Source: DATLYH01 sp035575035 (GTDB taxonomy: Bacteria > Planctomycetota > Planctomycetia > Gemmatales > Gemmataceae). From it: 38,463 bases of DNA. A program made the translations under genes and the position numbers. The DNA lies in the NCBI GenBank assembly GCA_035575035.1, contig DATLYH010000208.1:1-38463 (forward strand), in the 5' to 3' direction. Shown piece after piece: positions 23,622-32,428 of this stretch (position 1 is the stretch's first letter; every line of letters begins with the position of its first letter). The notes under the pieces are model-generated. The model was given only the letters and a program-made list of their open reading frames with translations. It did no database searches and had not been told where the DNA came from.

Positions 23622-23840
23622 TCAGGCCCCGCCACACCGGCCGGCCAGCACCAGGACGGGGCAGGAAACCAACCTGGTGATGATCGCCAGGCATTCCTCC
23701 ACGTCGTAGAGCGATTCCGCCACGTCGCCCGCCAGGACGAGGGCATGGGGGGAGAAGACGTCGCTCGGGCGAGCCATCACGGTGATCCGGGCGACCGGGG
23801 TGATCGGGAAATGCAGGTCGGAGGTAACGGCGAGTTTCAC
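23622..23840 (-). pseudogene. Metallophosphoesterase, 5' fragment truncated at the GNHD motif
   Basis: 72 residues from a GTG at 23840. The start is a calcineurin-type phosphoesterase: AVTSDLHFPIT (the DxH metal motif), ALVLAGDVAES (GDxxE type), LYDVEECLAIITRL and CPVLVLAG, where the next block should be NHDxW. Instead it reads RCGGA and stops. The neighbouring frame continues to 23519 with no relation to the family. So only the first two of the five metal motifs remain; it is a truncated gene, not a functional enzyme. Confidence 0.75.
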
Positions 23841-23960
23841 GGCGGCTTTCCCGGAGGCGGTTCCTCATGCGCATTCGTCGCACAACTTCGATAGAATCTC
23901 CTGCGGACAGGTTCGGGTTCTTTTTGGCATAATACCGGTTAGGCCCTAGGAGGCAACCAC

Positions 23961-24455
23961 ATGGGCGTTAGTCTGTACTACACCTCGCTACAACCGGTCC
24001 CGAAGAAGGTTGAGGAGGCTATCCGCGCGGAGCTTCGACAATACCAAAGGAAGCAGCCGTGGCTCTTGTGCGAACCACCCGGGCTCTACGACACTGAGGA
24101 AGACAGCAGGCTGCGGGGTGGCAGCAAGTTGAATCTCCATCCTTGGGCCGACGAAATGGAAGCGGCAGCTGCAAGTCACCCCAAGCGAAACGACATCCAA
24201 GAGTTAGTACGGTTGCTTTGCGAGTGGTCGGAACGCTACGGGATCACCTGGCTGTTGGACATCGACGGAGATCGCCTCGGAAGGATTGAGGACGGGGTCT
24301 GTCAGGGTGATTTGCTCGGACGGTTGGAGGCAATCGCTGATCTAGCAATGTTTCTTGGCCAAGAATATCCTAGACATTATCCCGATCGCCGGGGAACCGA
24401 TGATTCGGGCCCGCCAACAAGTCACGGCTTGCGTATCTGGCCTGGCCCTAAGTGA
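23961..24455 (+). CDS. Hypothetical protein
   Basis: 164 residues from the ATG at 23961 with an excellent CTAGGAGGCAACCAC ribosome site. Begins MGVSLYYTSLQPVPKKVEE; then a Trp/Cys-rich stretch (KQPWLLCEPPGLY), SKLNLHPWADEMEAAAASHP, a helical segment IQELVRLLCEWSERYGITW and a C-terminal GRLEAIADLAMFLGQEYP. No signal peptide or membrane segment. I do not recognise a family. Codon use is less GC-biased than in neighbours. It sits between a broken phosphoesterase and another orphan; acquisition by transfer is possible. Confidence 0.68.
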   Translation: MGVSLYYTSLQPVPKKVEEAIRAELRQYQRKQPWLLCEPPGLYDTEEDSRLRGGSKLNLHPWADEMEAAAASHPKRNDIQELVRLLCEWSERYGITWLLDIDGDRLGRIEDGVCQGDLLGRLEAIADLAMFLGQEYPRHYPDRRGTDDSGPPTSHGLRIWPGPK

Positions 24456-24567
24456 TGGCGAGCGAGGCCTAAGCCGGTGCTGCAGCCGACCGGGGGCCGT
24501 GTCACGGTTTCTCAATGTTCGACGTTTCAGCGCGCGGCACCCAGCGACTGGGCTTTGGCGTTAGGCG

Positions 24568-24855
24568 ATGAAGATGGCCCTGAGGCAAGCGATCCCAGTT
24601 GGGATGCTCGTGGCGATGCTGCTCGCCTGGATATCGCTCGTCTACGGGCCACCTTGGTTTTGGGGTAGCTTCGTGGGCTGGACCGAAGAGCAAGTCATCC
24701 GGCGGCTCGGACAACCTTGGTATGATGAACGCCAGGAGCCATCGTACATCCCTGGAAATGATTACACTCTCGGATGGTATCATGGAGTTGGTTGCCAGCT
24801 GGGGCTCAAGTTCAAGAATGGCGTCGTGCAGCGACAGTGGCGCGGTTCCAAGTAG
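24568..24855 (+). CDS. Small exported or membrane-anchored protein, BamE/SmpA-like pattern
   Basis: 95 residues from the ATG at 24568. An N-terminal hydrophobic segment (IPVGMLVAMLLAWISLVYG) acts as signal peptide or anchor. The rest, VGWTEEQVIRRLGQPWYDE and then YTLGWYHGVGCQLGLKFKNG, follows the pattern of small helix-loop-sheet proteins of BamE/SmpA type (G-x-T-x-x-x-V-x-x-x-L-G-x-P, then strands ending FxNGxV). Known members help outer-membrane assembly; function here is not established. No strong ribosome site. Gene-free DNA of 112 bp separates it from the upstream orphan. Confidence 0.6.
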   Translation: MKMALRQAIPVGMLVAMLLAWISLVYGPPWFWGSFVGWTEEQVIRRLGQPWYDERQEPSYIPGNDYTLGWYHGVGCQLGLKFKNGVVQRQWRGSK

Positions 24856-25028
24856 GACGACGCTTGACCAGGCCTTGCAGTCAACTACGGCCTATTCTGG
24901 GACGCCGGTCGTTTGGAGTAGTTCAATCCCCTTGTGCTGGCAGCAGATGTCGCCGTCGGCACTGCCGTAGTAGTATCAGGAGCGGGGCTCTGTGCCTGGT
25001 CCCGCCGTTCGTTTCGGGAGCGGTTGCC

Positions 25029-26843
25029 ATGATCAACACGTCGCTGAAGGAAGCCGTCGCGCGGCTGCTGCCGCGTGTTCAGATGCCTGCCCAGTACATC
25101 GGCGGCGAGCTGAACAGCGTCGTCAAGGACCATCGCCAGGTCCGCGGCAAGCTCTGCCTCGCCTTCCCCGACCTCTACACCCTCGGCATGAGCCACCACG
25201 GTTTGCAGGTGCTCTACAGCATCATGAACGGCGACCCGCAGTGGGCCTGCGAACGCGCTTTCACTCCCGCGCTTGACTTCGAGCAGGAGCTGCGCCGCCA
25301 CGGCTTGCCGCTGTACAGCCTGGAGACCTTCACGCCGCTGCGAGACTTCGATCTGGTCGGCTTCAGTTTGCAGTACGAGGTTTGCTACACCAACATCCTG
25401 ACGATGCTCGACCTGGGCGGCATCCCGCTGCACAGCAAGGACCGCACCCTGGACCACCCCCTGGTCATCGCCGGCGGCCCTGGTGCTCAGAACCCTGAGG
25501 TCCTCGCCCCCTTCATCGATATCTTCGTCATCGGCGACGGCGAGGAAAGCCTCCCCTGGGTCATGGACCGGTGGATGACGCTCAAGGAACGGGCGGCTAC
25601 GAGCCCGGAGCGTAAGCGACGGGAAGACCTGATCGCCGAGATCGTCGGCGGCACCACCTGGGCATACGCACCGATGTTTTATGAGCCGGAGTACCACGCC
25701 GACGGCACCATCGCCGCCATGAACCGGACCCGCTCCGACGTGCCGCGCGAAATCATGGCCTGCACCATCGAGCAGGACCTCGACGCCATCCCGCTGCCGA
25801 CCAGGCCGGTGGTGCCGTTTGTGGAGACGACCCACGACCGCATCGCCATCGAGATCATGCGCGGCTGCCCGTGGCAGTGCCGCTTCTGCCAGTCCACGGT
25901 GATCAAGCGGCCGCTGCGCGTACGCAAGGTCGAGACGATTGTGCAGGCGGCGCTAGAGAGCTACCGCAACACGGGCCACAACGAGATCAGCCTGCTCAGC
26001 CTCAGCACCAGTGATTACCCCTACTTCGAGGAATTGGTCAAGCGGATGCATGAGGTGTTCACGCCGCTGGGGGTGGGGGTCTCGCTGCCGAGCCTGCGCA
26101 TCAATCATCAGCTCCGCTCGCTGCCGAAACTGATGCAGGGTATCCACAAGAGCGGCCTGACGCTGGCCCCCGAGGTGGCCCGCGACGACATGCGCGAGCA
26201 GATCCGCAAGAAGATCAAGAACGAGGACCTCTACGAGGGCTGCCGCGAGGCGTTCAAGAACGGCTGGCAGCGCGTCAAGCTGTACTTCATGTGCGGCCTG
26301 CCGGGCGAGCGGGTAGTCGATCTGGACGGCATCGTGGACATGGCTGAGGAGATCGCCCGGATCGGCAAGGAGGTGAAGGGGCGGTATGTGGAGGTGACGG
26401 CGTCGGTGTCGAACTTCGTGCCCAAGCCGCACACGCCGTACCAGTGGAATGGGATGCAGACGCGCGAGTACCTGCGCTGGGCGGGGCAGTATCTGCGGCA
26501 GCGGTGCAAGATCCGCTCGGTGAAGATCAAGCAGCACGACATCGAGTGCAGTCTGCTGGAAGGGATCCTGACGCGCGGCGACCGACGGGTGGCGCCGGCG
26601 TTGGAAGAGGCGTGGCGGCGCGGCTGCCGGCTGGACGGCTGGCGCGAGTACTTCAAGCCGCAGGTCTGGTGGCAGACGTTCGCCGACCTGGGCATCGACC
26701 CGGCATGGTATACCCATCGGCCGCGGCCCCTGACCGAGGTGCTGCCGTGGGACCATGTCAACGTCAAGAAGGGGCGCCAGTACCTGGAAAAGGAGCAGCA
26801 GCGCAGCGTGGTGCAGCTCCAGGTGATGGCCAATGCCAAATAA
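25029..26843 (+). CDS. B12-binding radical SAM protein (TIGR03960-like)
   Basis: 604 residues from the ATG at 25029 (GGGAGCGGTTGCC ribosome site). An N-terminal cobalamin-binding-like domain (LCLAFPDLYTLGMSHHGLQV, then DLVGFSLQYEVCYTNIL and HPLVIAGGPGAQNPEVLAPF) precedes a radical SAM domain with the 4Fe-4S motif Cys280-x3-Cys284-x2-Cys287 in MRGCPWQCRFCQS. LLSLSTSDYPYFEELV, SLPSLRI and KLYFMCGLPGE complete the barrel; the C-terminus has SVSNFVPKPHTPYQW. This order is the TIGR03960 group. Substrate unknown. The fused TIGR03936 domain found in some relatives is absent. Confidence 0.9.
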   Translation: MINTSLKEAVARLLPRVQMPAQYIGGELNSVVKDHRQVRGKLCLAFPDLYTLGMSHHGLQVLYSIMNGDPQWACERAFTPALDFEQELRRHGLPLYSLETFTPLRDFDLVGFSLQYEVCYTNILTMLDLGGIPLHSKDRTLDHPLVIAGGPGAQNPEVLAPFIDIFVIGDGEESLPWVMDRWMTLKERAATSPERKRREDLIAEIVGGTTWAYAPMFYEPEYHADGTIAAMNRTRSDVPREIMACTIEQDLDAIPLPTRPVVPFVETTHDRIAIEIMRGCPWQCRFCQSTVIKRPLRVRKVETIVQAALESYRNTGHNEISLLSLSTSDYPYFEELVKRMHEVFTPLGVGVSLPSLRINHQLRSLPKLMQGIHKSGLTLAPEVARDDMREQIRKKIKNEDLYEGCREAFKNGWQRVKLYFMCGLPGERVVDLDGIVDMAEEIARIGKEVKGRYVEVTASVSNFVPKPHTPYQWNGMQTREYLRWAGQYLRQRCKIRSVKIKQHDIECSLLEGILTRGDRRVAPALEEAWRRGCRLDGWREYFKPQVWWQTFADLGIDPAWYTHRPRPLTEVLPWDHVNVKKGRQYLEKEQQRSVVQLQVMANAK

Positions 26844-26864
26844 CGCGGGTTGGGAGAAAAGCTG

Positions 26865-27149
26865 ATGTCTGCTGACGAGGATGATCTCGCGGACGAAGAA
26901 GAGATGCCCGATGTGCAATGGGACATTCGCCGCCAAGGCCGAGCGTGGTGGGGCGAAGAAGCCCGTGCCCGCCACGCGTTGGCCCCGGAAAAGATCGAGA
27001 TGATCGAAGGCAAACTCTTCTGGAGCGAGCGGGACCGCCTGGTGATGCTGGCCCTGTTACTGGAGAACGTCGGGGTGGACCAGGCGGTTCGCCTGGGGAA
27101 CCCCGCCGTTTGGCGTGAAGCGATCGAGCAGCTTAGCAAGCAAGGCTGA
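26865..27149 (+). CDS. Small acidic hypothetical protein
   Basis: 94 residues from the ATG at 26865 (GGGAGAAAAGCTG ribosome site), 21 bp after the radical SAM stop, so probably co-transcribed. N-terminus very acidic (MSADEDDLADEEEMPD), then WDIRRQGRAWWGEEARARHA, EKIEMIEGKLFWSERDRLVM and VGVDQAVRLGNPAVWREAIE. No signal peptide. No named domain; I have the impression of a planctomycete-conserved small protein, but cannot confirm it. Confidence 0.7.
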   Translation: MSADEDDLADEEEMPDVQWDIRRQGRAWWGEEARARHALAPEKIEMIEGKLFWSERDRLVMLALLLENVGVDQAVRLGNPAVWREAIEQLSKQG

Positions 27150-27284
27150 TCAAGCCCCTGGAAACCCTCCGATACCACCATCCGAGTCGCCCGGCTGCAT
27201 CGGGACGCGCCTCGGATTGGCCTTTCTGCGGACCTTCTCACCGGTTTAGAATGCCCGCGGGAATGCCGCCCAGGGAGGGTTCGC

Positions 27285-28808
27285 ATGCGCGGGCTGCTCG
27301 CCTTTCTGCTGCTGTTGTCGGGGGTCGGCCTGCTGAGGGCTGCACCGGTCAATCCCGACATCCAACCCGAGCGCCGGCCGGAGGACGCCGGACAGGCTGC
27401 CGAGGAGATCAACTACGCCCAGCTCCTCCTCTTCGCCCTCAACGAAGTGGAGCGCGGCTACGCCCGGCCGGTGGCCCGCGCCGACCTCGCCCATGCCGCC
27501 CTGACCGGGCTGTACGAGGCGGCTCGTCTGCCGGTCCCCTCGGCCCTCCGCGCGGAGGTGGCGAAGGTCAAGTCCAACGAGGAACTGCTCGGCCTGCTCA
27601 TCCGCATCCGGCGAGACGTCGGCAATGCGGAGCCGCTCCAGGGCACGGGCGCCCTGCTCGCCAGCCTCCGCGCCATGACCCGGATTCTCGACCCGCATTC
27701 CGGATTGCTGACCAGCGAGGAGCTGCGCCGCGGCGGCTCGGGGCCCGCCCAGGGGTTCGGCCTGGACATCGAGGAGAACGGCGAGAACGCACCGGTGCTC
27801 ATCAAGGAGGTCGCGCCCGGCGGGCCGGCCCAGAAGGCGGGGCTGCGGCCCGGCGATGAGATCACCCACGTCAACGGCCGACCGGCGCAGGAGGACCTCC
27901 TGGTCCGCGTCCGGCTCCGCGCCCAGGTGCCCATCCTGGACGGCACTTCTGCTACCCTCGTTGGGGACGAACCTGGGGATGGGGTCACGTTGACTGTCCG
28001 CCGGGCCGGCGTCCAGGAACCGTGGCAGGTCAAGCTGGAACGCCAGACGTTCCGGCCCGAGACGGTCCTGGGGGTCATCCGCCACGACAACAACGCCTGG
28101 GACTACTGGATCGACCGCCGGCGCAAGATCGCCCATGTGCGGATCGCCGGCCTGGCCAGCGGCACCGCGATGGAGCTGCGGCAGGTCGTGGCCGGGCTGA
28201 AGGACGAGGGGCTACGCGGCATTCTGCTCGACCTGCGCTGGTGTCCCGGTGGTTTCCTCAATGAGGCCCTGGATGTCGCTCAGCTTTTCCTCGGCGAATG
28301 CACCGTCGCCAGCGTCAAGAGCCGACTCCAAGGCGAGGACACCTACCGCAGCGTTCGCGATGAGAGCAAGGTCCTGGATGTGCCGTTGGTGGTGCTGGTG
28401 AACGCCGAGACCTCGGGCGGGGCGGAGTTGATCGCCGCGGCCTTGCAGGACAACGGCCGGGCCCGGATCGCCGGCCAGCGGACTCGCGGCAAGGCGAGCA
28501 TCCAGACCACGGTCGGCCTGCCGGTCCCGAGCACCGGGCTGAAGCTGACCAGTGGTACGTTCCTCCGGCCCAGCGGCAAGAACCTGCACCGCTTCCCCGA
28601 CAGCAAGCCGGGCGACGACTGGGGCGTCCGTCCTGATCCCGGGCTCGAGGTACGCACGTCGGCGGCGCTGAGCCGGCAGCTCAAGGAGTGGTGGTTGTTG
28701 CAAACGTTGCGTCCCGGCCCATCGCGCGAGGTGCTGCCGCTGGACGACCCGCACGCCGACCCCCAGCGCCACGCCGCTCTGCAAGCGCTGGTTGAGTTGA
28801 TCAAATAA
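27285..28808 (+). CDS. S41 family C-terminal processing peptidase with PDZ domain
   Basis: 507 residues. A signal peptide (MRGLLAFLLLLSGVGLLRA) gives a periplasmic enzyme. The order is the CtpA type: helical N-terminal part with DPHSGLLTSEEL, a PDZ domain about residues 154-250 (GFGLDIEENGENAPVLIKEV, GLRPGDEITHVNG), then the catalytic core GILLDLRWCPGGFLNEAL, VNAETSGGAELIAAALQDN with Ser377, and GKASIQT with Lys403 as the base. These tail-specific proteases cut misfolded or regulatory envelope proteins. The ATG at 27285 has a GGAGGG ribosome site. Tryptophan/Asp-rich C-terminus normal. Confidence 0.93.
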   Translation: MRGLLAFLLLLSGVGLLRAAPVNPDIQPERRPEDAGQAAEEINYAQLLLFALNEVERGYARPVARADLAHAALTGLYEAARLPVPSALRAEVAKVKSNEELLGLLIRIRRDVGNAEPLQGTGALLASLRAMTRILDPHSGLLTSEELRRGGSGPAQGFGLDIEENGENAPVLIKEVAPGGPAQKAGLRPGDEITHVNGRPAQEDLLVRVRLRAQVPILDGTSATLVGDEPGDGVTLTVRRAGVQEPWQVKLERQTFRPETVLGVIRHDNNAWDYWIDRRRKIAHVRIAGLASGTAMELRQVVAGLKDEGLRGILLDLRWCPGGFLNEALDVAQLFLGECTVASVKSRLQGEDTYRSVRDESKVLDVPLVVLVNAETSGGAELIAAALQDNGRARIAGQRTRGKASIQTTVGLPVPSTGLKLTSGTFLRPSGKNLHRFPDSKPGDDWGVRPDPGLEVRTSAALSRQLKEWWLLQTLRPGPSREVLPLDDPHADPQRHAALQALVELIK

Positions 28809-29121
28809 ACTCAGGCCAAGCAAGTCGGCGGCTGTCGGTCCACCGAGGTAATCAATGGTCCCACCCTGGTCCACAGAATAGGAAGCGCCGGCCGCGCTGG
28901 CCCAGGCGCTGATCGAGGCGCCGTTCCGCGAATCGACACCGGTGTCCTCCGGCTGGTGGACCACCTGACCTGAGGTTGAATAATACCCCATAGCATATCG
29001 CACTCCGGTGCGTTATCCTCTTAGGCGCGCTGCCCGGTGAGTGAGCGTCTGGTCAGGCGGCACCCCGGGGGCTGATTGGATCGTTCCACTTGGCGTGTCT
29101 CGCGTCCCCGGAGGAACTCTC
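28809..29121. other. 313 bp without a supported gene
   Basis: A minus-strand frame from 29003 gives about 60 protein-like residues (MGYYSTSGQVVHQPEDTG, then ISAWASAAGASYSVDQGGT) before running antisense into the S41 gene. It may be a fragment of an exported protein, or chance. No ribosome site supports it. Confidence 0.35.
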
Positions 29122-30717
29122 ATGCACTGCTCTCGATTCCGTCCCGCCGGGCCGGCGGCGCGCGGGCGGCTGTGGCCGACCGTCCCCGCCCTGCTGGCTG
29201 CCTTTGTCATCGCGGCCCTCGCCGGGGCCCAGGCGCCGACTCCGTCCGACGCCGCCCGGGCCGAGGCGCTGGCCCTTGACCAGAAGATCCTCGTCAGCAC
29301 CAAGGAGGGCTCGGAGATCATGGCCAACCTCGCCTACCTGAGCGACATCATTGGGCCGCGCCTAACCGGGTCGGCGGCCCTGAAACGGGCCAACGAATGG
29401 ACGGCTGAGAAGATGAAAAGCTACGGCCTGGCCAACGTCCGCCTGGAGCCGTGGACCATTCCGGTCGGCTGGGAGCGCGGGCCGGCCTACGCCCGGATCA
29501 TCGAACCGGACAACGGCCGCACGCTGCACATCGCCGCCATGGGCTGGACGCCGGGCACCAAGGGAAGACTCGAGGCCGACGTGGTGGCGCTGACCGCCCG
29601 GAATGCCAACGAGCTAGCCCCCTACAAGGGCAAACTCAAGAACGCCGTGGTGCTGCGCGGGCCGCCGGCCGTTGTCCGTCCGATCACCGCGGCCGCGCCG
29701 CCCGCCGCAGGGGGAGAGGGGAGAGCGAGAGGAGATAGTCGGCCCGGCGAGGCCGCCAAGCCGGCCACCGACAGCCAGCCGCCACGCCGTCCGCCGTTCG
29801 AGCAATCGCTCGCCTTCCGTCGGGAGATGATGGATTTCCTCCGCCAGGAGGGAGCGGCCGTCATGATGATGGACGCCGGCAAACCGCACGGCCTGATGAC
29901 CATGACCGGCAGCTGGCGCGGGGCCGACCGGGCTAGTGGACCTGAGCCGATGCCCGCCGTGTTTGTTTGTCATGAGCATTATGCCCTGCTCTACCGCCTG
30001 GCGACCCGACCGGCGCCGGCCCGCACCCGCATCGAGATCGAAATCAACAATCGGTTCATCCCCGGCCCGATCACCGTCTACAACACCGTCGGCGAGATTC
30101 CGGGCAGCGAGAAGCCCGACGAGTTCGTCATTGTCGGCGCCCATCTTGACTCGTGGGACCTGGCCCAGGGGACGACCGACAACGGCACGGGCACGTCGGT
30201 GGTCCTGGAGACCGCCCGCATCCTGGCCCGGTGCGGCGTCCGGCCGAAGCGCACCATCCGCTTCGTGCTGTTCAGCGGCGAGGAGCAAGGTCTGCACGGT
30301 TCGCGCGCCTACGTGCAGCAGCACAAGGACGAGTTGCCGCGCACCTCGGCGGCGTTGATCCACGACACCGGCACCGGCCGGGTGATCGGCTGGGGCTTGC
30401 AAGGCCGCGCCGCCGTCAAGCCGCTGCTGGAGGCCGAGTTGGTTTCGTTGAAGGAAGTCGGCTTCCAGGAACTGAGCCTGCGCGGCATGGGCGGGTCGGA
30501 TCACATGGCATTCGAACAGGCGGGGGTGCCAGGCTTCGCAGTTCAGCAAGACATGACCGAGTATCGTCTGACGCATCACTCGCAGTCGGACACGTTCGAC
30601 AAGGCGCGCGAGGCCGATTTGATCCAGGGGGCGCAGGTGATGGCGGTGACGGCGATGCGTCTGGCCAATCTGCCGACCCTGCTGCCGCGCGACCGGCCGC
30701 CGCGGAACCCGGAGTGA
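29122..30717 (+). CDS. M28 family exported aminopeptidase
   Basis: 531 residues from the ATG at 29122 (ribosome site CGGAGGAACTCTC); an Arg-rich signal peptide runs to about residue 35 (ALLAAFVIAALAGAQA). The zinc aminopeptidase core has His341 in IVGAHLDSWD, Asp353 in TTDNGTGTS, Glu387-Glu388 in FSGEEQGLHGSRA, Asp415 in LIHDTGTG and His485-His486 in RLTHHSQSDTFD, so both metals can bind. Before the core lies a PA-like insert (LKNAVVLRGPP). Residues about 192-220, between PA insert and core, are Gly/Arg/Pro-rich (PPAAGGEGRARGD) and look added. Periplasmic or secreted; together with the S41 enzyme it forms a protein-turnover neighbourhood. Confidence 0.92.
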   Translation: MHCSRFRPAGPAARGRLWPTVPALLAAFVIAALAGAQAPTPSDAARAEALALDQKILVSTKEGSEIMANLAYLSDIIGPRLTGSAALKRANEWTAEKMKSYGLANVRLEPWTIPVGWERGPAYARIIEPDNGRTLHIAAMGWTPGTKGRLEADVVALTARNANELAPYKGKLKNAVVLRGPPAVVRPITAAAPPAAGGEGRARGDSRPGEAAKPATDSQPPRRPPFEQSLAFRREMMDFLRQEGAAVMMMDAGKPHGLMTMTGSWRGADRASGPEPMPAVFVCHEHYALLYRLATRPAPARTRIEIEINNRFIPGPITVYNTVGEIPGSEKPDEFVIVGAHLDSWDLAQGTTDNGTGTSVVLETARILARCGVRPKRTIRFVLFSGEEQGLHGSRAYVQQHKDELPRTSAALIHDTGTGRVIGWGLQGRAAVKPLLEAELVSLKEVGFQELSLRGMGGSDHMAFEQAGVPGFAVQQDMTEYRLTHHSQSDTFDKAREADLIQGAQVMAVTAMRLANLPTLLPRDRPPRNPE

Positions 30718-30825
30718 TTGCCGCGCACGGTGGCCGGCGTAGGCGAAGAGCGGCACGTTGGGATAGGGCTAAGCCGTCGGCCCGAGATAGTCGTACTGTT
30801 CCTGACCAGGTGGTCGGGGTGAAGC

Positions 30826-30859
30826 CTTCGACGCTCCGGGGGACGCCAGGGCGTCGAAG
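30826..30859 (+). terminator. Weak candidate terminator hairpin
   Basis: A perfect 9-bp stem CTTCGACGC / GCGTCGAAG with a 16-nt loop, about 110 bp after the M28 stop. No T-run follows (ACTTTACC), so intrinsic termination is doubtful; it may be a plain inverted repeat. Confidence 0.3.
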
Positions 30860-31009
30860 ACTTTACCTCGGCCATCCAACCGGCATGCCATCGACCAAGA
30901 GGTCGTTGCGCCTCCGCGGCCCAGGCTGCATGGTGGCCCTTTTACCGAAAAAGTGTGCGGCCTGCGGTCAGGTTTCTCGCGGCGAGCGTCTCTTTAATTA
31001 GGTGGTCTG

Positions 31010-31573
31010 ATGGCTCACCAAGCTAGCGATGACCCATCACGGCCGCTGCAGGAGTACCGCGACTATCTCCTCCTGCTGGCCCGGCTCCACCTGGACCCGC
31101 GACTGCGCGCCCGGCTAGACCCTTCCGACGTGGTCCAGGAAACTCTCCTGAAGGCCCACGCGCGGGGCAAGCAGTTCCGCGGGCAGAGCGAGGGCCAGCG
31201 CCTGGCCTGGCTGCGGGCGATCCTTGCCAACACCCTGGCCGACGCCGTGCGCAAGTTCGGCCGGCAGCACGGGGAGCGGGAGCGCTCGCTGGAGGAGGCC
31301 ATCGAGCAGTCCTCCGCGCGCCTGGAAGAGTGGCTGGCCGACCGGGGGCCCTCGCCGCGGACGCAGGCCATCCGGCAGGAACAGCTCCTCCGGCTGGCCG
31401 CCGCCCTGAGCGCGCTGCCCGAGGATCAGCGAACGGCTGTGGAGTTGAGGCATCTGCAGGGGTACTCGATGCCCGCCATCGGCGAGCTGATGGGCCGCAG
31501 CACCGCCTCGGTGGCCGGGTTGCTCCGCCGGGGACTGCAAGCACTCCGCAAACGGCTGGAAGAGGCGTCGTGA
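31010..31573 (+). CDS. ECF-type sigma-70 factor, planctomycete group
   Basis: 187 residues. Region 2: LARLHLDPRLRARLDPSDVV with QETLLKAHARGKQFRG, then WLRAILANTLADAVRKFG. Region 4: LSALPEDQRTAVELRHLQGY, then GELMGRSTASVAGLLRRGLQ as the helix-turn-helix. Such sigma factors in planctomycetes are usually followed by a Ser/Thr kinase that controls them. Here the stop overlaps the GTG of the next frame (GTGA), showing the original coupled operon, but that kinase gene has lost its catalytic domain. The sigma factor itself looks intact. Ribosome site near AGGTGG. No anti-sigma gene seen. Confidence 0.92.
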   Translation: MAHQASDDPSRPLQEYRDYLLLLARLHLDPRLRARLDPSDVVQETLLKAHARGKQFRGQSEGQRLAWLRAILANTLADAVRKFGRQHGERERSLEEAIEQSSARLEEWLADRGPSPRTQAIRQEQLLRLAAALSALPEDQRTAVELRHLQGYSMPAIGELMGRSTASVAGLLRRGLQALRKRLEEAS

Positions 31574-32428
31574 AGGAGTCCTGGCCATCGAACCCGCCAA
31601 CGCCACCGAGCAGGACCGCCGACTGGATGGAGCAGGTGCGGAATCGCGAGCCGGAGCCGGTCCGCCGCAGCAACCCGGCGGTGGACCGCGACCTGGAGAC
31701 GATCTGCCTGAAGTGCCTGCGGAAGGACCCGCAGCGGCGCTACAACTCGGCCGAGGCGCTGGCGGAGGACCTGGAGCGCTGGTTGGCCGGCGAGCCGATC
31801 CAGGCCCGGCCGGTCAGCCGCCGCGAGCGGCTCTGGCGCTGGTGCCGGCGCAACCCGGCAGTGGCGGGATTGACGACCGCCACCGCGGGGCTGCTGATGC
31901 TGATCCTGGTGAGTCTGGCTGCGGGCCTGGTGGTAGTGGAACGGCAGCGGACCGAGGCGGACGAGCAGCGCACCCGGGCCGAGGCCCGCGAGCGGGAGAT
32001 CCGCCAGCACCTGTATGCGGCGGACATGAAGCTGGTTGCAGGCGGAGGACCTGGACGAACCCCGCGTCGCCTACTCTCCCGACGGCCGCTTCCTGGCCGC
32101 GGGGAGCGTCGGGATGACTTTCCGCCTCTGGGACGCGCGCACCGGTCGGCCGTTGGCCTCGCTGCAGACTCCCGGCTTTGGCGGGCCGTATGTGGCGTTC
32201 GCGCCCGACAGCGGCACCCTGGTGGCGAAGCAAGACCATCCGGGAGTGGGCCTGTGGGACCCGCGTACGGGAGAACTCCGGGCCACCCTGGCGGGACCGG
32301 CCGGGGACAGCGTTGCCGCCGCGGCGTTTTCGCCCGACGGCCGCACCCTGGCGACTGCCAGCAAGAGCCACGCCGCCCAACTGTGGGACATCGAAACCCG
32401 GAAGGTCCAGGCCATGCGGCTCCACTAG
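31570..32428 (+). pseudogene. Ruined Ser/Thr kinase-WD40 gene coupled to the sigma factor
   Basis: From the GTG at 31570 about 20 residues (KESWPSNPPTPPSRTADW) lead straight into the last part of a kinase C-lobe, DLETICLKCLRKDPQRRYNS and AEDLERWLAGEPIQARPVS; the Gly loop, HRD and DFG motifs (about 200 residues) are missing, so an in-frame internal deletion is inferred. A transmembrane helix (GLLMLILVSLAAGLVVV) and QHLYAADMKL follow. Near 32035 the frame changes, again with missing sequence, into three WD40 blades (AYSPDGRFLAAGS, FRLWDARTG, AAFSPDGRTLATASK) that stop at 32428, short of a full propeller. The gene cannot make an active kinase. Confidence 0.85.

Noticed and set aside
28212..29003. 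Minus-strand gene opposite the S41 peptidase
   Set aside because: Only the first 60 residues look protein-like; the rest is antisense to the peptidase catalytic region, and there is no ribosome site.
30826..30859. Strong intrinsic terminator after the M28 gene
   Set aside because: The stem is good but no T-run follows; kept only as a weak candidate.
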